Below the pieces are notes generated by a model. That model was given only the letters and a program-made list of their open reading frames with translations, searched no databases and had not been told where the DNA came from. Of a stretch of DNA of 64,000 nt, positions 17,363 to 25,899 are shown in pieces; the stretch's first letter is position 1, and each line of letters opens with the position of its first letter. The stretch is from Kordia sp050633145 (GTDB lineage: Bacteria; Bacteroidota; Bacteroidia; Flavobacteriales; Flavobacteriaceae): assembly GCF_050633145.1 (NCBI RefSeq), contig NZ_JBOEFY010000040.1, positions 124,001 through 188,000 on the forward strand, read 5' to 3'. A program made the position numbers and the translations under genes.

Positions 17363-17414
17363 GAACTCATCTTAACTTTTGTGCTTTAAAAAAGTTAGAA
17401 AGCAAGATGAGTTC
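17363..17414. repeat. Long interrupted hairpin upstream of ATP-grasp-like gene
   Basis: GAACTCATCTT (17363-17373) pairs with AAGATGAGTTC (17404-17414), and inside it AACTTTT (17374-17380) pairs with AAAAGTT (17390-17396). This gives 18 base pairs with a one-sided seven-base bulge and a nine-base loop. It lies between the peptidase stop and the ATP-grasp-like start on the - strand and could be an mRNA processing or stability element. No classical T-run follows. Confidence 0.65.
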
Positions 17415-17429
17415 GTTATAAGAACATGT

Positions 17430-19382
17430 TTAAAATGTAAATACTTCCCAGTAAAAGAAATATGTAGCAATTAATATGTTAGAGAATAGTACTGACAATA
17501 GCACACTTCTGTCTTTTAGTTTTCTTAGACTGAAGAAGAAATAAATTATTGAAACTGCTAGTAGTACAATAAAGACTAACATGATTGTAAATAGATAGTT
17601 GTAACGATCTGGTAAACCGAACGCTAAGGCGAACATGTTTGTTCCTGAGGTATCTAATAAAGCAAAGACTAATCCCACGAAAGTGATAACTCCTAAAGTA
17701 GAAGTCACAACATTTAGAATACGAATTACTTTGTCTGATAGTCTCATTTGTTTTTGCTTTACCAATCGAATGCAGTGTGCTACTATGAACGAAATCATTA
17801 AGCCAATGGCTAATAGTATTGGTAATAGTAACATTGGATCAAGTTGACTAAGCATGGTTCCCATGTTTGCAACTCCTTTATTTGTTGTGATTCCTTGAAC
17901 CATTGTCACTTTTGAGTCGCTCTCAAAGATATCTGCTCGTGGTGCTTTTGACGGATCATTGATGAAGTTTGCTACAACCTTATCACCTATGTCGGAAACA
18001 CTTGGTACGTGTCCGTATGCACTTGCTTCTACTTTGTATCCGTTTTTAAATTTTTGAACAATTGCTCTTCCGTTTGATGCTGGCGTAATTGGATCATACG
18101 CACCTGCAAATACGAGTACTGGATATGCCGCATCTTTTAAGTTTGATAAGTCTTGATGTACAACTAAAGAATCTGCTGGCGCTTTTTTCCATGATTCACA
18201 TACTTTGAAATCTGATTTATAAAATGCCAATCCGCCAGATAGCTTACTGTATTGTGCAGCATCTTTTTCAAAAGCTTGTATACTATTGTTTGGTAAGGTT
18301 TCGTTACAGCTTACACAGAAATACATTCCAAAATCCATTGCCAACATACCAGAGAATGAAGGAATTAAGTTTCCTAATACCGTTGCATTGCGTTTGCTAA
18401 ATTCGCTGATTAGTAATGGTAATACTTCTACCATTTGTTTGTTATACAATGATTGCTGAATGGCAATTTTGAAGTCTTCTGCGTTGAATGTAAAGCTTCC
18501 ACTTTCAAGATAATCTTTTGATACAGGTACCGTTAGTGGATTTTTCTCTAAGTCAGCAATTACTTCATAGTACATATCTTCAATGTTTGGATATGCTGCA
18601 TTACAGTCAGGATCATTTTTACACGCTTCAAATACTTTTGATAAACTTTGTATATAGTTACTAGTATTGTTTGCATAGTATTCTTTGATGTCTGAGATGG
18701 AAGAGTCTAAGATTAACGAATTGATGTCTTCTGGAAACATGCTTGCATATACTTGCGACATATACGTCCCATAAGAAACTCCGTAAACATTCCATTTTTT
18801 GTATGATAATGATTCTTTTAATGCGTGAATGTCTTTGGCAATAGATACACTGTTGTATGCGTCTGTGTCAATTCCTCTATTTATAAGATCTTCTTTACAG
18901 TCTAATACTGCAGCAACTTTTTGTTGTTCATCTTCTGCTGCCGATTGATCTTTTGCTAGTATTTTGAAGAATTCTTCTCCTAAGTTTTCACATAATCGTG
19001 GTTTTGAAAGTCCTGTTCCTCTGATGTCGAATAGTACAATGTCTTTCGTTTCACGCAAAGGATGATCTAACCAAGACCAAAGATTTTCTACACTTTTTTC
19101 ACCTGGTCCGCCTTGAACAAATACAACTGCTTCTGCATTTTCTATTCCCGATTTATTTTTTAGGACTGAGACTGCAAGTTTAACTTTTCGCTCTTTAGGT
19201 ATGTCCCAATTTTCAGGAACGGTTAAAACTGCCCATGTAATGTTTTCTTCTTTTAATGATTCAACATGTCCGTAAAAAGAATCTGTTGTTTCAAATTTTA
19301 CATCTTGTGCGTATACACTGTTGAAAATTGTTGCAATGAAGAATGTAAATAATGTGATGATTAATTTTGTTTTAGTATTCAT
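17430..19382 (-). CDS. Secreted, membrane-anchored alpha/beta-hydrolase peptidase (S33/TAP-like)
   Basis: The product starts with a signal peptide (MNTKTKLIITLFTFFIATI, cleavage likely after NSVYA). I chose the ATG at 19382 over 19427, which would overlap the upstream NRPS. The hydrolase domain has VFVQGGPGEKS (oxyanion region), a nucleophile elbow GVSYGTYMS, an Asp in FAGAYDPITP and a His in AYGHVPS, as in tripeptidyl or prolyl aminopeptidases. After about residue 510 there are four hydrophobic segments (starting at LLPILLAIGL, VVTSTLGVI, YLFTIMLVF and VLLSVLFSN), so the enzyme faces the periplasm while anchored. This layout is reminiscent of prodrug-cleaving peptidases such as ClbP, though the fold differs. 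Maturation or self-protection is inference. Confidence 0.85.
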   Translation of the reverse strand: MNTKTKLIITLFTFFIATIFNSVYAQDVKFETTDSFYGHVESLKEENITWAVLTVPENWDIPKERKVKLAVSVLKNKSGIENAEAVVFVQGGPGEKSVENLWSWLDHPLRETKDIVLFDIRGTGLSKPRLCENLGEEFFKILAKDQSAAEDEQQKVAAVLDCKEDLINRGIDTDAYNSVSIAKDIHALKESLSYKKWNVYGVSYGTYMSQVYASMFPEDINSLILDSSISDIKEYYANNTSNYIQSLSKVFEACKNDPDCNAAYPNIEDMYYEVIADLEKNPLTVPVSKDYLESGSFTFNAEDFKIAIQQSLYNKQMVEVLPLLISEFSKRNATVLGNLIPSFSGMLAMDFGMYFCVSCNETLPNNSIQAFEKDAAQYSKLSGGLAFYKSDFKVCESWKKAPADSLVVHQDLSNLKDAAYPVLVFAGAYDPITPASNGRAIVQKFKNGYKVEASAYGHVPSVSDIGDKVVANFINDPSKAPRADIFESDSKVTMVQGITTNKGVANMGTMLSQLDPMLLLPILLAIGLMISFIVAHCIRLVKQKQMRLSDKVIRILNVVTSTLGVITFVGLVFALLDTSGTNMFALAFGLPDRYNYLFTIMLVFIVLLAVSIIYFFFSLRKLKDRSVLLSVLFSNILIATYFFYWEVFTF

Positions 19383-19410
19383 GATAATATGATTTTCTAT
19401 TGAATTGTTG

Positions 19411-22400
19411 TTAAAAATTAAAGTCAATGTCTACTACTTCTTGTTGTTCAAAGTCTAAGCTGATATCAAGTTCATGAATTGGCGCTTGTACATTTTGAAG
19501 TACTTGTTGTAGTAATTTTTCAAATTTTAATATTAATATTTCTAGTGTTTCTCTGTGATACTTACTTACATCATATAAGATGCAACCGTGCAAGTAGTTT
19601 TTGTCTGCTGAGAAATCAATTAACATTGGAAGCCTGTTGAATTCTGCAATTGCGGGTTTTGAAACCAGTTTTAATTTGTCTGAGATTTCAATTTCTCCAT
19701 AGTTGAACGATTGATTCTGTAATACTAAAATTGCTTCAAAACGCAGTGTGTTTAATACTGTTTCTGGTACATCTTGATGCGAATCCACATTCATTAAATT
19801 TTCATGCGTTAGTTGCAAGAATTCAGCATACGATGTTTCTGGTGTAATTTGTGTTCGCAATGGAAGTGTTTTTACAAACATTCCTAAGTGTCTGTTTAAT
19901 TCTGAGAATGTTCTTCCTGAGTTAATTGTTCCAACACACAAATCATCCTGACCATACATTTTGTATAGTAAGGTGTTAAATGTTCCCATGAGTAATGTAT
20001 GTAGCGTTACTTTGTTTTGTATTGCTACATCGTTCAATGCATCAAAGAAGGAACGTTCCCATTTGAATTGGTAAAATTCTCCTTGGTAGCTTGTTTCTGC
20101 GAATTGATTATCGTACGGAACTAATTGTTTCCATTGATATCCTTCAATATATTCGCTCCAGAATTCTGTGTTTTTTTCTAAGTTGTCTTCTTCTTTTTTG
20201 TTTTGCCATTCTACAAAGTCTTTGAATTGAAACGTTAATGCTTCGTCTTCATAGGCTTTATCAACTAAAATAGCTCGGTAACGATCGGTTGTTTCTTGAA
20301 TCATTAATTCTAACGACCATCCATCCATAATGACGTGATGTGTTGAGAATACCAATCGATCAAGTTCTCCTTCTGTTTTGAATACTGCAATTTTGATGAG
20401 CAGGTCATTTGCTAAATCAAATTCTGTATTTGTATAGCTTTTTAATGTTTCATCAAATTTGTCTGATGTTGTTTCTACTTCATCTACCTTGAATGCTACA
20501 GCTTCAAACGCTTTTATTTTTTGATACGCGTTTCCGTTGTGTTCTACAAAGTTGGTACGTAGTATTTCAAATTTGTTTACTAAACCTTTAAACGCTTCTT
20601 GAATAATGTTTACATCGATTGTTCCTTGAACTTCATACGTTGAAAACATGTTATACGCAATTGATTTTGATGCTTGAAGCGATGCCAACCAAATTGCATA
20701 TTGTGGAAACGTTACTGGATAGTATTCTTTTTTATCTGCAAGATTGATGACTTGCTTTTCTATCAATTCTCTAGTTTCAAGTTGATTTGCCAAAGAGATT
20801 ACATCTGGATAATCAAACATATCTCTAAGTGTTAAGCGATGTTCAAATTCTCTTTCGATCAATCCGATCAATCGAACTGCATTTAGTGAGTGTCCGCCTA
20901 GCATAAAGAAACTACTGTCCAAACTAAAATCTTCATCTGTTTTTAGTATTTCTTTAAAGAATTGATACAGTTTTTGTTCTGTTGCATTTGCAGGTTTGCT
21001 AACTATTTGTGATGCTCCTGCAATTTTTAAATCTCTGTTTGATAATGCTTTTCGATCTACTTTCTTATTCGGCGTCAATGGAAAGCTATCTACAGGAATG
21101 ATTGCATTTGGAATCATATATGCAGGAAGTCGCTCTTTCAATGCTTCCGTAAGTGCTTTTGCATCAAAGCTTTCTTCATTTGCCATCATCGTATAGGCAA
21201 CTAAAACAGCTTCTTCATTTTGTATTTTCTTTACAACTACGGCATCTTTTACAGCGTCTATTGCGTTTAGTTTTGTTTCTATATCACCTAGCTCAATACG
21301 GAAACCTCTAATTTTTACTTGGAAATCATTTCTTCCTAAGAATTCAATTTCGCCATCTTTGGTCCATTTTCCTAAGTCGCCTGTATTGTACAAGCGTGCG
21401 TTTTTGTTATATGGATTTTCTATGAAACGTTCTTCCGTTAAGGCTTCATTTTTATAATATCCTTTTGCCAATCCGTCACCGCCAATGTATATAGTTCCTT
21501 CCGAACCAATTGGTAATAGTTGTAACGCATCATCCAAGATGAAGAATTCAGTATTGTAAATTGGCGTTCCAATATTAGAAGCGTCTGCTGCTTTTTCAAT
21601 ACGTTTTACACTTGACCAAATCGTTGTTTCTGTTGGCCCGTACATGTTCCATAAACTATTGCAGGTATCTACTAGTTTTTGTGCGAGTGATTTTCCTAAT
21701 ACATCACCTCCGCATAATATTTTGAGTGCTTTGTCTCCTTGCCAACCATCATTGAATAACATTTGGTAAAAACTTGGCGTTGCTTGTAATACGCTCGGTT
21801 TTACTTTTTGTAATGCGTTCATGATTTCCGAAGGATTGCTTAGTGTTTCTTTGCTTGCAACGTGTAAAGTTGCTCCTGCTAGTAATGGTGCAAATAATTC
21901 TAAGATCGAAATGTCGAACGAAATAGTTGTTACAGAGAATAAAGTATCTGTGTTTTTAATTTCAGGACGCTGAATCATACTTGATAGGAAGTTGAATAAT
22001 GACTTGTGCCCTATTTCAACACCTTTTGGGTTTCCTGTTGATCCTGATGTGTATATGATGTATGCTGAATCTTGTGGTGTTATTTCTTTTAAAACTTCAC
22101 CTGTGTTTTTTGCTGCGAGTAATTCTTTTGCGTCAATGAATGTTGATGAAGCGTTTAGTAATTCTTTGTACGCTGCATCTCCTATAATTCCGCTTACGTT
22201 GCTATGTTCTATTATGTATTGTAGTCGTTCTTTTGGAAAAGAAGGATCTAACGGAATGTACGCGCTACCCGATTTCATAATTCCTAATAAAACCGCTACT
22301 AAATCTGCTGAGCGATCCATTAATACAGCAATTGGCGCTTTATCTATTGTTCCAAATTGTTGTTGTATTGCTTGTGCAATTGCATTAGATTTTATTTCTA

Positions 22401-23847
22401 AAGCATTGTATGTATATGATGTTACAGCATCTTGTACTGCAATTTTGTGTGTGTATGTTGAGGTATTTTCAGAAAATACGTTTAGTACTGTATCACTTTT
22501 CGATAATGCGGTTTTTGTGTCATTAAACGCTGCTAATTGTGCTTGTTCTTCTTGAGAAAGGTACGTATAGCTTGCTAATTTTTCCGTTGGATCTGCAATG
22601 ATGTTGTGTAAAAGTGTTTCTACATGCGCAACTACTTGTGTGATTTCTGTTTCATCGAAATAGTTTGTGTTGTAATCGAAATCAATTTTTACATCTGCTG
22701 TATCATCAAATTCTCTAATGTATAATGCCAGCGCAACACGTTCTGCTCCGTGTGTCATTGGAATTACTTCCGTTGCTGTGTTTGCAAAGTGATCCGCATA
22801 GTTTTGCTTTTCATACGAAAGTGTGATGTTGAATAATCCTTCTTTTTCGTGGAATAAGTCTAATTCTTGTACCAATTTCCCCAAAGGAAAACGCTGATAG
22901 CGATAGTCTTGTCGTAATTGTTGACGTACTTGTTGTACGAATGTTTCGAAAGTATCTTCTAAATCGAGTTCCATGCGTAAAGCAGAAATTCCCATGAAGA
23001 GTCCAACTGTTCTTTTGAATTTTGCTGACGATCTGTTTAGTACAGGCAATCCAATAACTATATCATTGTTTTGATGCTTGCGAGCAAAGTATACATTTAG
23101 CGCCGCTAAAATAGTATGCAATGTTGTTGCTTTGCATGCTTTAGAGACATCTGTCAACGTATTGTACAAAGAACGTTTTAAGACCAATGTTTTACGATCG
23201 CTTATGTTGCTGTGTACCGAAGGATTTTTTCTATTGAAAAGTGCATTTGGTAAGGTGTTAAATTTTTCTGTCCAATATGCTTTGTCGTTTTCATACGCTT
23301 CAGATGTTTGGTATGCTGCATCGTTTTCAACAAATTCTTCATAGCTGTATGGATATTCAGAAATGATTTCTCCAGACGCCATTAATTCATTGTAGTTTTT
23401 CACCAAACGCTGAAACATTACCGAAGTTCCCCAACCATCTACTATAATATGATGATACTTTGAGTATAAGTGATACGTAGTTTCGGCAACTTTTATCAAT
23501 ACAAATTTAAATAATACGCTTTTAGCAGTAATGTCAAAAGCTACTTTAAAATCGTTCTGCATGTACTCCTTAGCGCGTTTAGTTGCGTGTGCTTCTGCGG
23601 AAAAGTCAATACATTCTAAAGGCGTATTATAACTAGGAAGTATTTCTATTTCTGTAGATAGTAAGTCTCCTTTTAATATGCTTCTGTAGGCATCATTTTG
23701 GTTGATGAGTGCTATGTATGCTTGGTTTAGTATATCGTAGTTGATGTTTCCTTCAATACGAATATTTGCTCCAATATTATATATAGGTTCGTTAGGATAT
23801 AATAGTTGTTCAAAGTATATATCCTGTTGTGGAAGTGTAAGTTTCAT
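19411..23847 (-). CDS. NRPS, C-A(Gly)-T-C
   Basis: This 1478-residue synthetase has no TubC docking domain. C domain with HHIIVDG at about residue 132; A domain with YTSGSTGNPKG near 603; T domain with LGGHSLNA near 985; a second C domain with HHVIMDG near 1171. Hand-aligned to GrsA, the A-domain pocket reads D-I-L-Q-L-G-M-I-W-K, one change from a known glycine code, so Gly is predicted. The first C domain begins like C domains that open an assembly line (IYFEQLLYPNEPIYNIG). The terminal C domain has no following A domain, and the acidic tail EVVDIDFNF could dock to another subunit. Whether this protein starts, continues or ends the line cannot be decided here. Confidence 0.92.
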   Translation of the reverse strand: MKLTLPQQDIYFEQLLYPNEPIYNIGANIRIEGNINYDILNQAYIALINQNDAYRSILKGDLLSTEIEILPSYNTPLECIDFSAEAHATKRAKEYMQNDFKVAFDITAKSVLFKFVLIKVAETTYHLYSKYHHIIVDGWGTSVMFQRLVKNYNELMASGEIISEYPYSYEEFVENDAAYQTSEAYENDKAYWTEKFNTLPNALFNRKNPSVHSNISDRKTLVLKRSLYNTLTDVSKACKATTLHTILAALNVYFARKHQNNDIVIGLPVLNRSSAKFKRTVGLFMGISALRMELDLEDTFETFVQQVRQQLRQDYRYQRFPLGKLVQELDLFHEKEGLFNITLSYEKQNYADHFANTATEVIPMTHGAERVALALYIREFDDTADVKIDFDYNTNYFDETEITQVVAHVETLLHNIIADPTEKLASYTYLSQEEQAQLAAFNDTKTALSKSDTVLNVFSENTSTYTHKIAVQDAVTSYTYNALEIKSNAIAQAIQQQFGTIDKAPIAVLMDRSADLVAVLLGIMKSGSAYIPLDPSFPKERLQYIIEHSNVSGIIGDAAYKELLNASSTFIDAKELLAAKNTGEVLKEITPQDSAYIIYTSGSTGNPKGVEIGHKSLFNFLSSMIQRPEIKNTDTLFSVTTISFDISILELFAPLLAGATLHVASKETLSNPSEIMNALQKVKPSVLQATPSFYQMLFNDGWQGDKALKILCGGDVLGKSLAQKLVDTCNSLWNMYGPTETTIWSSVKRIEKAADASNIGTPIYNTEFFILDDALQLLPIGSEGTIYIGGDGLAKGYYKNEALTEERFIENPYNKNARLYNTGDLGKWTKDGEIEFLGRNDFQVKIRGFRIELGDIETKLNAIDAVKDAVVVKKIQNEEAVLVAYTMMANEESFDAKALTEALKERLPAYMIPNAIIPVDSFPLTPNKKVDRKALSNRDLKIAGASQIVSKPANATEQKLYQFFKEILKTDEDFSLDSSFFMLGGHSLNAVRLIGLIEREFEHRLTLRDMFDYPDVISLANQLETRELIEKQVINLADKKEYYPVTFPQYAIWLASLQASKSIAYNMFSTYEVQGTIDVNIIQEAFKGLVNKFEILRTNFVEHNGNAYQKIKAFEAVAFKVDEVETTSDKFDETLKSYTNTEFDLANDLLIKIAVFKTEGELDRLVFSTHHVIMDGWSLELMIQETTDRYRAILVDKAYEDEALTFQFKDFVEWQNKKEEDNLEKNTEFWSEYIEGYQWKQLVPYDNQFAETSYQGEFYQFKWERSFFDALNDVAIQNKVTLHTLLMGTFNTLLYKMYGQDDLCVGTINSGRTFSELNRHLGMFVKTLPLRTQITPETSYAEFLQLTHENLMNVDSHQDVPETVLNTLRFEAILVLQNQSFNYGEIEISDKLKLVSKPAIAEFNRLPMLIDFSADKNYLHGCILYDVSKYHRETLEILILKFEKLLQQVLQNVQAPIHELDISLDFEQQEVVDIDFNF

Positions 23848-23906
23848 AATAACTAATTGGTTTAAAGGCTCATTACTGTTGAGTCCGTTAGAAAGTCACG
23901 CAGAAA

Positions 23907-24059
23907 TTATTTAATCATTTCTGGCTTTTGTAGTGTTTGCTGCTTTAGTGCTTGCAATACAAGAGAGCTCCAACTTCTTACGGTTCCTCCTTGCAGCTGT
24001 GTTAAATCTGCAATAGTAGCTTTAGAAAGTTGCATGCTCGTTACTGTCTCATTTTTCAT
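23907..24059 (-). CDS. GG-leader small peptide P1 (no cysteine)
   Basis: This 50-residue peptide starts at an ATG preceded by the array-typical gene-start context (GAATC then ATG) and reads MQLSKATIADLTQLQGG, then a core TVRSWSSLVLQALK. The leader and the GG site at 23-24 match the array, but the core has no Cys and is amphipathic, so it is either a different product class or a regulator. It is the last array member and lies 59 bases upstream of the Gly NRPS gene. Confidence 0.55.
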   Translation of the reverse strand: MKNETVTSMQLSKATIADLTQLQGGTVRSWSSLVLQALKQQTLQKPEMIK

Positions 24060-24121
24060 GATTCATGTAGTTGTGATTGGTTGTTGTGTTGAATATTTGA
24101 AAGAAATTCTTTTTGAATGAT

Positions 24122-24292
24122 TTACTTTATTTTGCAAGCATTACAAAGTGACAAATTGGTGTGGCAATGTGTTGAATTTTGATTACAAGCTTCAACAAAG
24201 TGAGTGTTGTTTGCTAATCCGCCTTTTCTGATATCTAAACTTGAAATATTTACTTTTCTAATGCTCAATTTTTCTAATGATCTTTTTTTCAT
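24122..24292 (-). CDS. GG-leader small peptide P2 (four cysteines)
   Basis: This 56-residue peptide starts MKKRSLEKLSIRKVNISSLD with GG at 24-25 (RKGGLAN). The core has Cys36, 43, 50 and 53, spaced C-x6-C-x6-C-x2-C, plus several His, Asn and Thr. The start is supported by the CATCAAAAATTAGAAATC element just upstream. It is too small for automatic calling but has the leader, GG and core layout of its neighbours. Confidence 0.68.
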   Translation of the reverse strand: MKKRSLEKLSIRKVNISSLDIRKGGLANNTHFVEACNQNSTHCHTNLSLCNACKIK

Positions 24293-24300
24293 GATTTCTA

Positions 24301-24350
24301 ATTTTTGATGGTTTTCTATGTGTGTGTGAGTTGTGTTGTGTGTGATAGTT
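24301..24350. repeat. TG-rich microsatellite between P2 and P3
   Basis: The gap contains TGTGTGTGTG and TGTGTTGTGTGTG runs (CA-rich on the coding strand). A similar tract separates P3 and P4. Such tracts can expand or contract by slippage. Confidence 0.6.
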
Positions 24351-24502
24351 TACATGCCTACTGCATTTAATCGCATGTCGTTATGTAAATGTGCTAGAAT
24401 AACTGGCATTGAAGAATCTGCTCTTAACCCACATTTAATACTTTTCAAGTTTGATACTGTTGCCTTTTTATGATTTAATCTTTTTAATGATCTTCTTTTC
24501 AT
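24350..24502 (-). CDS. Leader-type small peptide P3 (KCG instead of GG)
   Basis: The open frame runs upstream to 24616, but the array-type start is the ATG at 24502, directly after the CATCAAAAATTAGAAATC element. The 50-residue product starts MKRRSLKRLNHKKATVSNL, with KCGLRADSS where others have GG, and the core MPVILAHLHNDMRLNAVGM has no Cys. It is an outlier of the family; a decayed or functionally different member is possible. Confidence 0.6.
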   Translation of the reverse strand: MKRRSLKRLNHKKATVSNLKSIKCGLRADSSMPVILAHLHNDMRLNAVGM

Positions 24503-24514
24503 GATTTCTAATTT

Positions 24515-24580
24515 TTGATGGTTTTCTGTTGTGTGTGTGTTTGAATGTGTGTGTGTTGTTGTATTGTTGTGTTGTTGTAA
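24515..24580. repeat. TG-rich microsatellite between P3 and P4
   Basis: TGTGTGTGTG, TGTGTGTGTTG and TTGTTG repeats fill the gap upstream (on the - strand) of P3. No gene is supported here. Confidence 0.6.
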
Positions 24581-24588
24581 AAGTGTTT

Positions 24589-24622
24589 TAAACTTCCTTG
24601 AAGTGTGTATTTTCAAGGAAGT
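24589..24622 (-). terminator. Hairpin A after peptide unit P6-P4
   Basis: ACTTCCTTGAA (24592-24602) and TTCAAGGAAGT (24612-24622) form an 11-bp perfect stem with a nine-base loop. On the - strand it follows the P4 stop and is followed by TTAAAAC, a weak T-tract. It shares the GGAAGT core with hairpins B and C. Confidence 0.65.
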
Positions 24623-24633
24623 CTTGATATTTA

Positions 24634-24831
24634 TTAATTTTCTTCACATAGTGCATTATAAGTTGGGCAAGGCGCTTCTTTTGTGATACAGACTTCTGTC
24701 TGTTCGAGTATTAGAGAGCATTCTGCTCTTCCTCCTTTTACGGTTTCTTCATTAAGTCTTGATACTGACTTTTTATTAAGGTTTAATGATCTGTTACTTT
24801 GATCTCTTCTGTTGTTTCTATTTTTTTTCAT
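24634..24831 (-). CDS. GG-leader cysteine peptide P4
   Basis: This 65-residue peptide belongs to the main subfamily: Asn/Arg-rich start, SLNLNKKSVSRLNEETVKGG leader with GG at 33-34, then RAECS and a core with Cys38, 48, 55 and 62. The segment CITKEAPCP shows the C-x6-C-P motif. Cys positions are identical to those of P9, so the pair are recent paralogues. Hairpin A lies just after the stop. Confidence 0.75.
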   Translation of the reverse strand: MKKNRNNRRDQSNRSLNLNKKSVSRLNEETVKGGRAECSLILEQTEVCITKEAPCPTYNALCEEN

Positions 24832-24849
24832 GACTTTTTGTTTTAATGT

Positions 24850-25014
24850 TTATTCACTTTTTATTGTCCAGTCACCTGTATGACATGTTACACAAACACT
24901 TCTACGACATGTATCTTTTGTATTTTCAGCGCCTCCTTTTACGGTTTCCCTATTCAGTCTTGATACAGATTTTTTATTAAGATCTAATGATCTAGTACTT
25001 CTATTTTTTTTCAT
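24850..25014 (-). CDS. GG-leader cysteine peptide P5
   Basis: This 54-residue peptide starts MKKNRSTRSLDLNKKSVSRL with GG at 27-28, and the core has Cys36, 41 and 44 (TCRRSVCVTCH). The leader belongs to the same subfamily as P4, P8, P9 and P10, but the core is unrelated, so leader conservation and core diversification are visible in one pair. Confidence 0.72.
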   Translation of the reverse strand: MKKNRSTRSLDLNKKSVSRLNRETVKGGAENTKDTCRRSVCVTCHTGDWTIKSE

Positions 25015-25030
25015 GATTTTCTATTTTTGA

Positions 25031-25147
25031 TTATTGTTTTTGTTCTTTCATTTCTAGTTCTTGTTTCCTTTTTCTCCCGTTACCGTTTCTATGAGGAAGG
25101 TTGTGTCTACTATATCTATCGTTCTTATTATTTCTGTTATTTTCCAT
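25031..25147 (-). CDS. Short Asn/Arg/Lys-rich peptide P6, possibly decayed array member
   Basis: A 38-residue frame, starting MENNRNNKNDRYSR, follows the array-type ATG context AACCAT...GGAAATC. It lacks the LxLNKK leader core, GG and Cys. It may be a truncated paralogue whose N-terminus only is left, or a chance frame. Confidence 0.35.
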   Translation of the reverse strand: MENNRNNKNDRYSRHNLPHRNGNGRKRKQELEMKEQKQ

Positions 25148-25200
25148 GATTTCCTTTTTTTTATGGTTAGCTAATGATTTATAATGTTGATTAAAAAAGA

Positions 25201-25239
25201 TTAGACTTCCATAAAAATTGTTGTTTTATGGAAGTCTAA
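25201..25239 (-). terminator. Hairpin B, strong terminator after peptide unit P9-P7
   Basis: TTAGACTTCCATAAAA (25201-25216) and its exact reverse complement (25224-25239) form a 16-bp stem with a seven-base loop. On the - strand a CTTTTTTAATC tract follows, so this is a good rho-independent terminator about 24 bases after the P7 stop. Confidence 0.82.
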
Positions 25240-25262
25240 AGCCGAATAAGAATTGTATTCAT

Positions 25263-25412
25263 CTAGGATTCTTTACCACAGGTTACTCCATGATCTGAAA
25301 AACATGAGAATTCCCAGCTTCTTGCTGCATTTGCAAGACCTCCTTTGATTTCTAATAAGTTTGCAATCTTGCTTTTGTTAATCTTTAGTTCTTTTGATTT
25401 TCTTTTTTTCAT
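25263..25412 (-). CDS. GG-leader cysteine peptide P7
   Basis: This 49-residue peptide starts MKKRKSKELKINKSKIANLL with GG at 24-25, then LANAARSWEFSCFSDHGVTCG with Cys37 and 45. The AA-(R/K)-SW-x2-SCF segment is shared with P15, which shows that the cores of the array also have sub-lineages. Confidence 0.7.
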   Translation of the reverse strand: MKKRKSKELKINKSKIANLLEIKGGLANAARSWEFSCFSDHGVTCGKES

Positions 25413-25433
25413 AGGTTTAAAAATTTTGATGAT

Positions 25434-25619
25434 TTATAGTTCTTCTTTTTCGCAAACGGTCTTACCTGTTATGCAGTAATCTCTACTATGGCATCTGAAA
25501 CTAATTGCCGTGTCTACACCTCCATATACAGCTTCTTGATTAAGTGCTGATACAGATTTTTTATTTAGGTCTAACGATCTTCTATTCTTACGTTTTCTGT
25601 TTTTTCTATTACTTTTCAT
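25434..25619 (-). CDS. GG-leader cysteine peptide P8
   Basis: This 61-residue peptide starts MKSNRKNRKRKNRRSLDLNK with GG at 33-34 (VYGGVD). The core has Cys43, 49 and 56 and a CITGKTVCE segment of the C-x6-C type. The leader is subfamily-typical, with a longer basic N-terminal tail. Confidence 0.73.
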   Translation of the reverse strand: MKSNRKNRKRKNRRSLDLNKKSVSALNQEAVYGGVDTAISFRCHSRDYCITGKTVCEKEEL

Positions 25620-25639
25620 GATGCTTCTATTTTGATGGT

Positions 25640-25843
25640 CTAGCTTCCTGCTAGTTCACAATCTTCATTTCGAGTTGGGCACATTTCATCGCGAGTAATG
25701 CAAATTTCAGTATCGCGAACTAATACAGAGCATTCTGCTCTTCCTCCTTTTACAGTTTCTTCATTAAGTCTTGATATTGACTTTTTGTTAAGATCTAATG
25801 ATCTTGTGTTTCTGTTACTTCTATCGTTTCTGTTGTTTTTCAT
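25640..25843 (-). CDS. GG-leader cysteine peptide P9
   Basis: This 67-residue peptide of the main subfamily has SLDLNKKSISRLNEETVKGG, then RAECSVLVRDTEICITRDEM and CP; Cys38, 48, 55 and 62 match P4 exactly. The 20-base gap to P8 contains the conserved CCATCAAAA element. Confidence 0.76.
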   Translation of the reverse strand: MKNNRNDRSNRNTRSLDLNKKSISRLNEETVKGGRAECSVLVRDTEICITRDEMCPTRNEDCELAGS

Positions 25844-25899
25844 GATTTTCTAGTTTAATGGTTTCCTGTTGTGTATGTTAGGTTGTTTTATAAAGAATT

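Noticed and set aside
17329..17370. Upstream ATG at 17370 as the start of the ATP-grasp-like protein
   Set aside because: It lies inside the hairpin arm and adds residues not shared with the paralogue; still possible, so noted.
19383..19427. Upstream start at 19427 for the peptidase
   Set aside because: It overlaps the NRPS gene and would put 15 residues before a clean signal peptide.
25031..25147. P6 as a normal GG-leader peptide
   Set aside because: It has the start context but no LxLNKK leader core, GG or Cys; kept only as a low-confidence, possibly decayed member.
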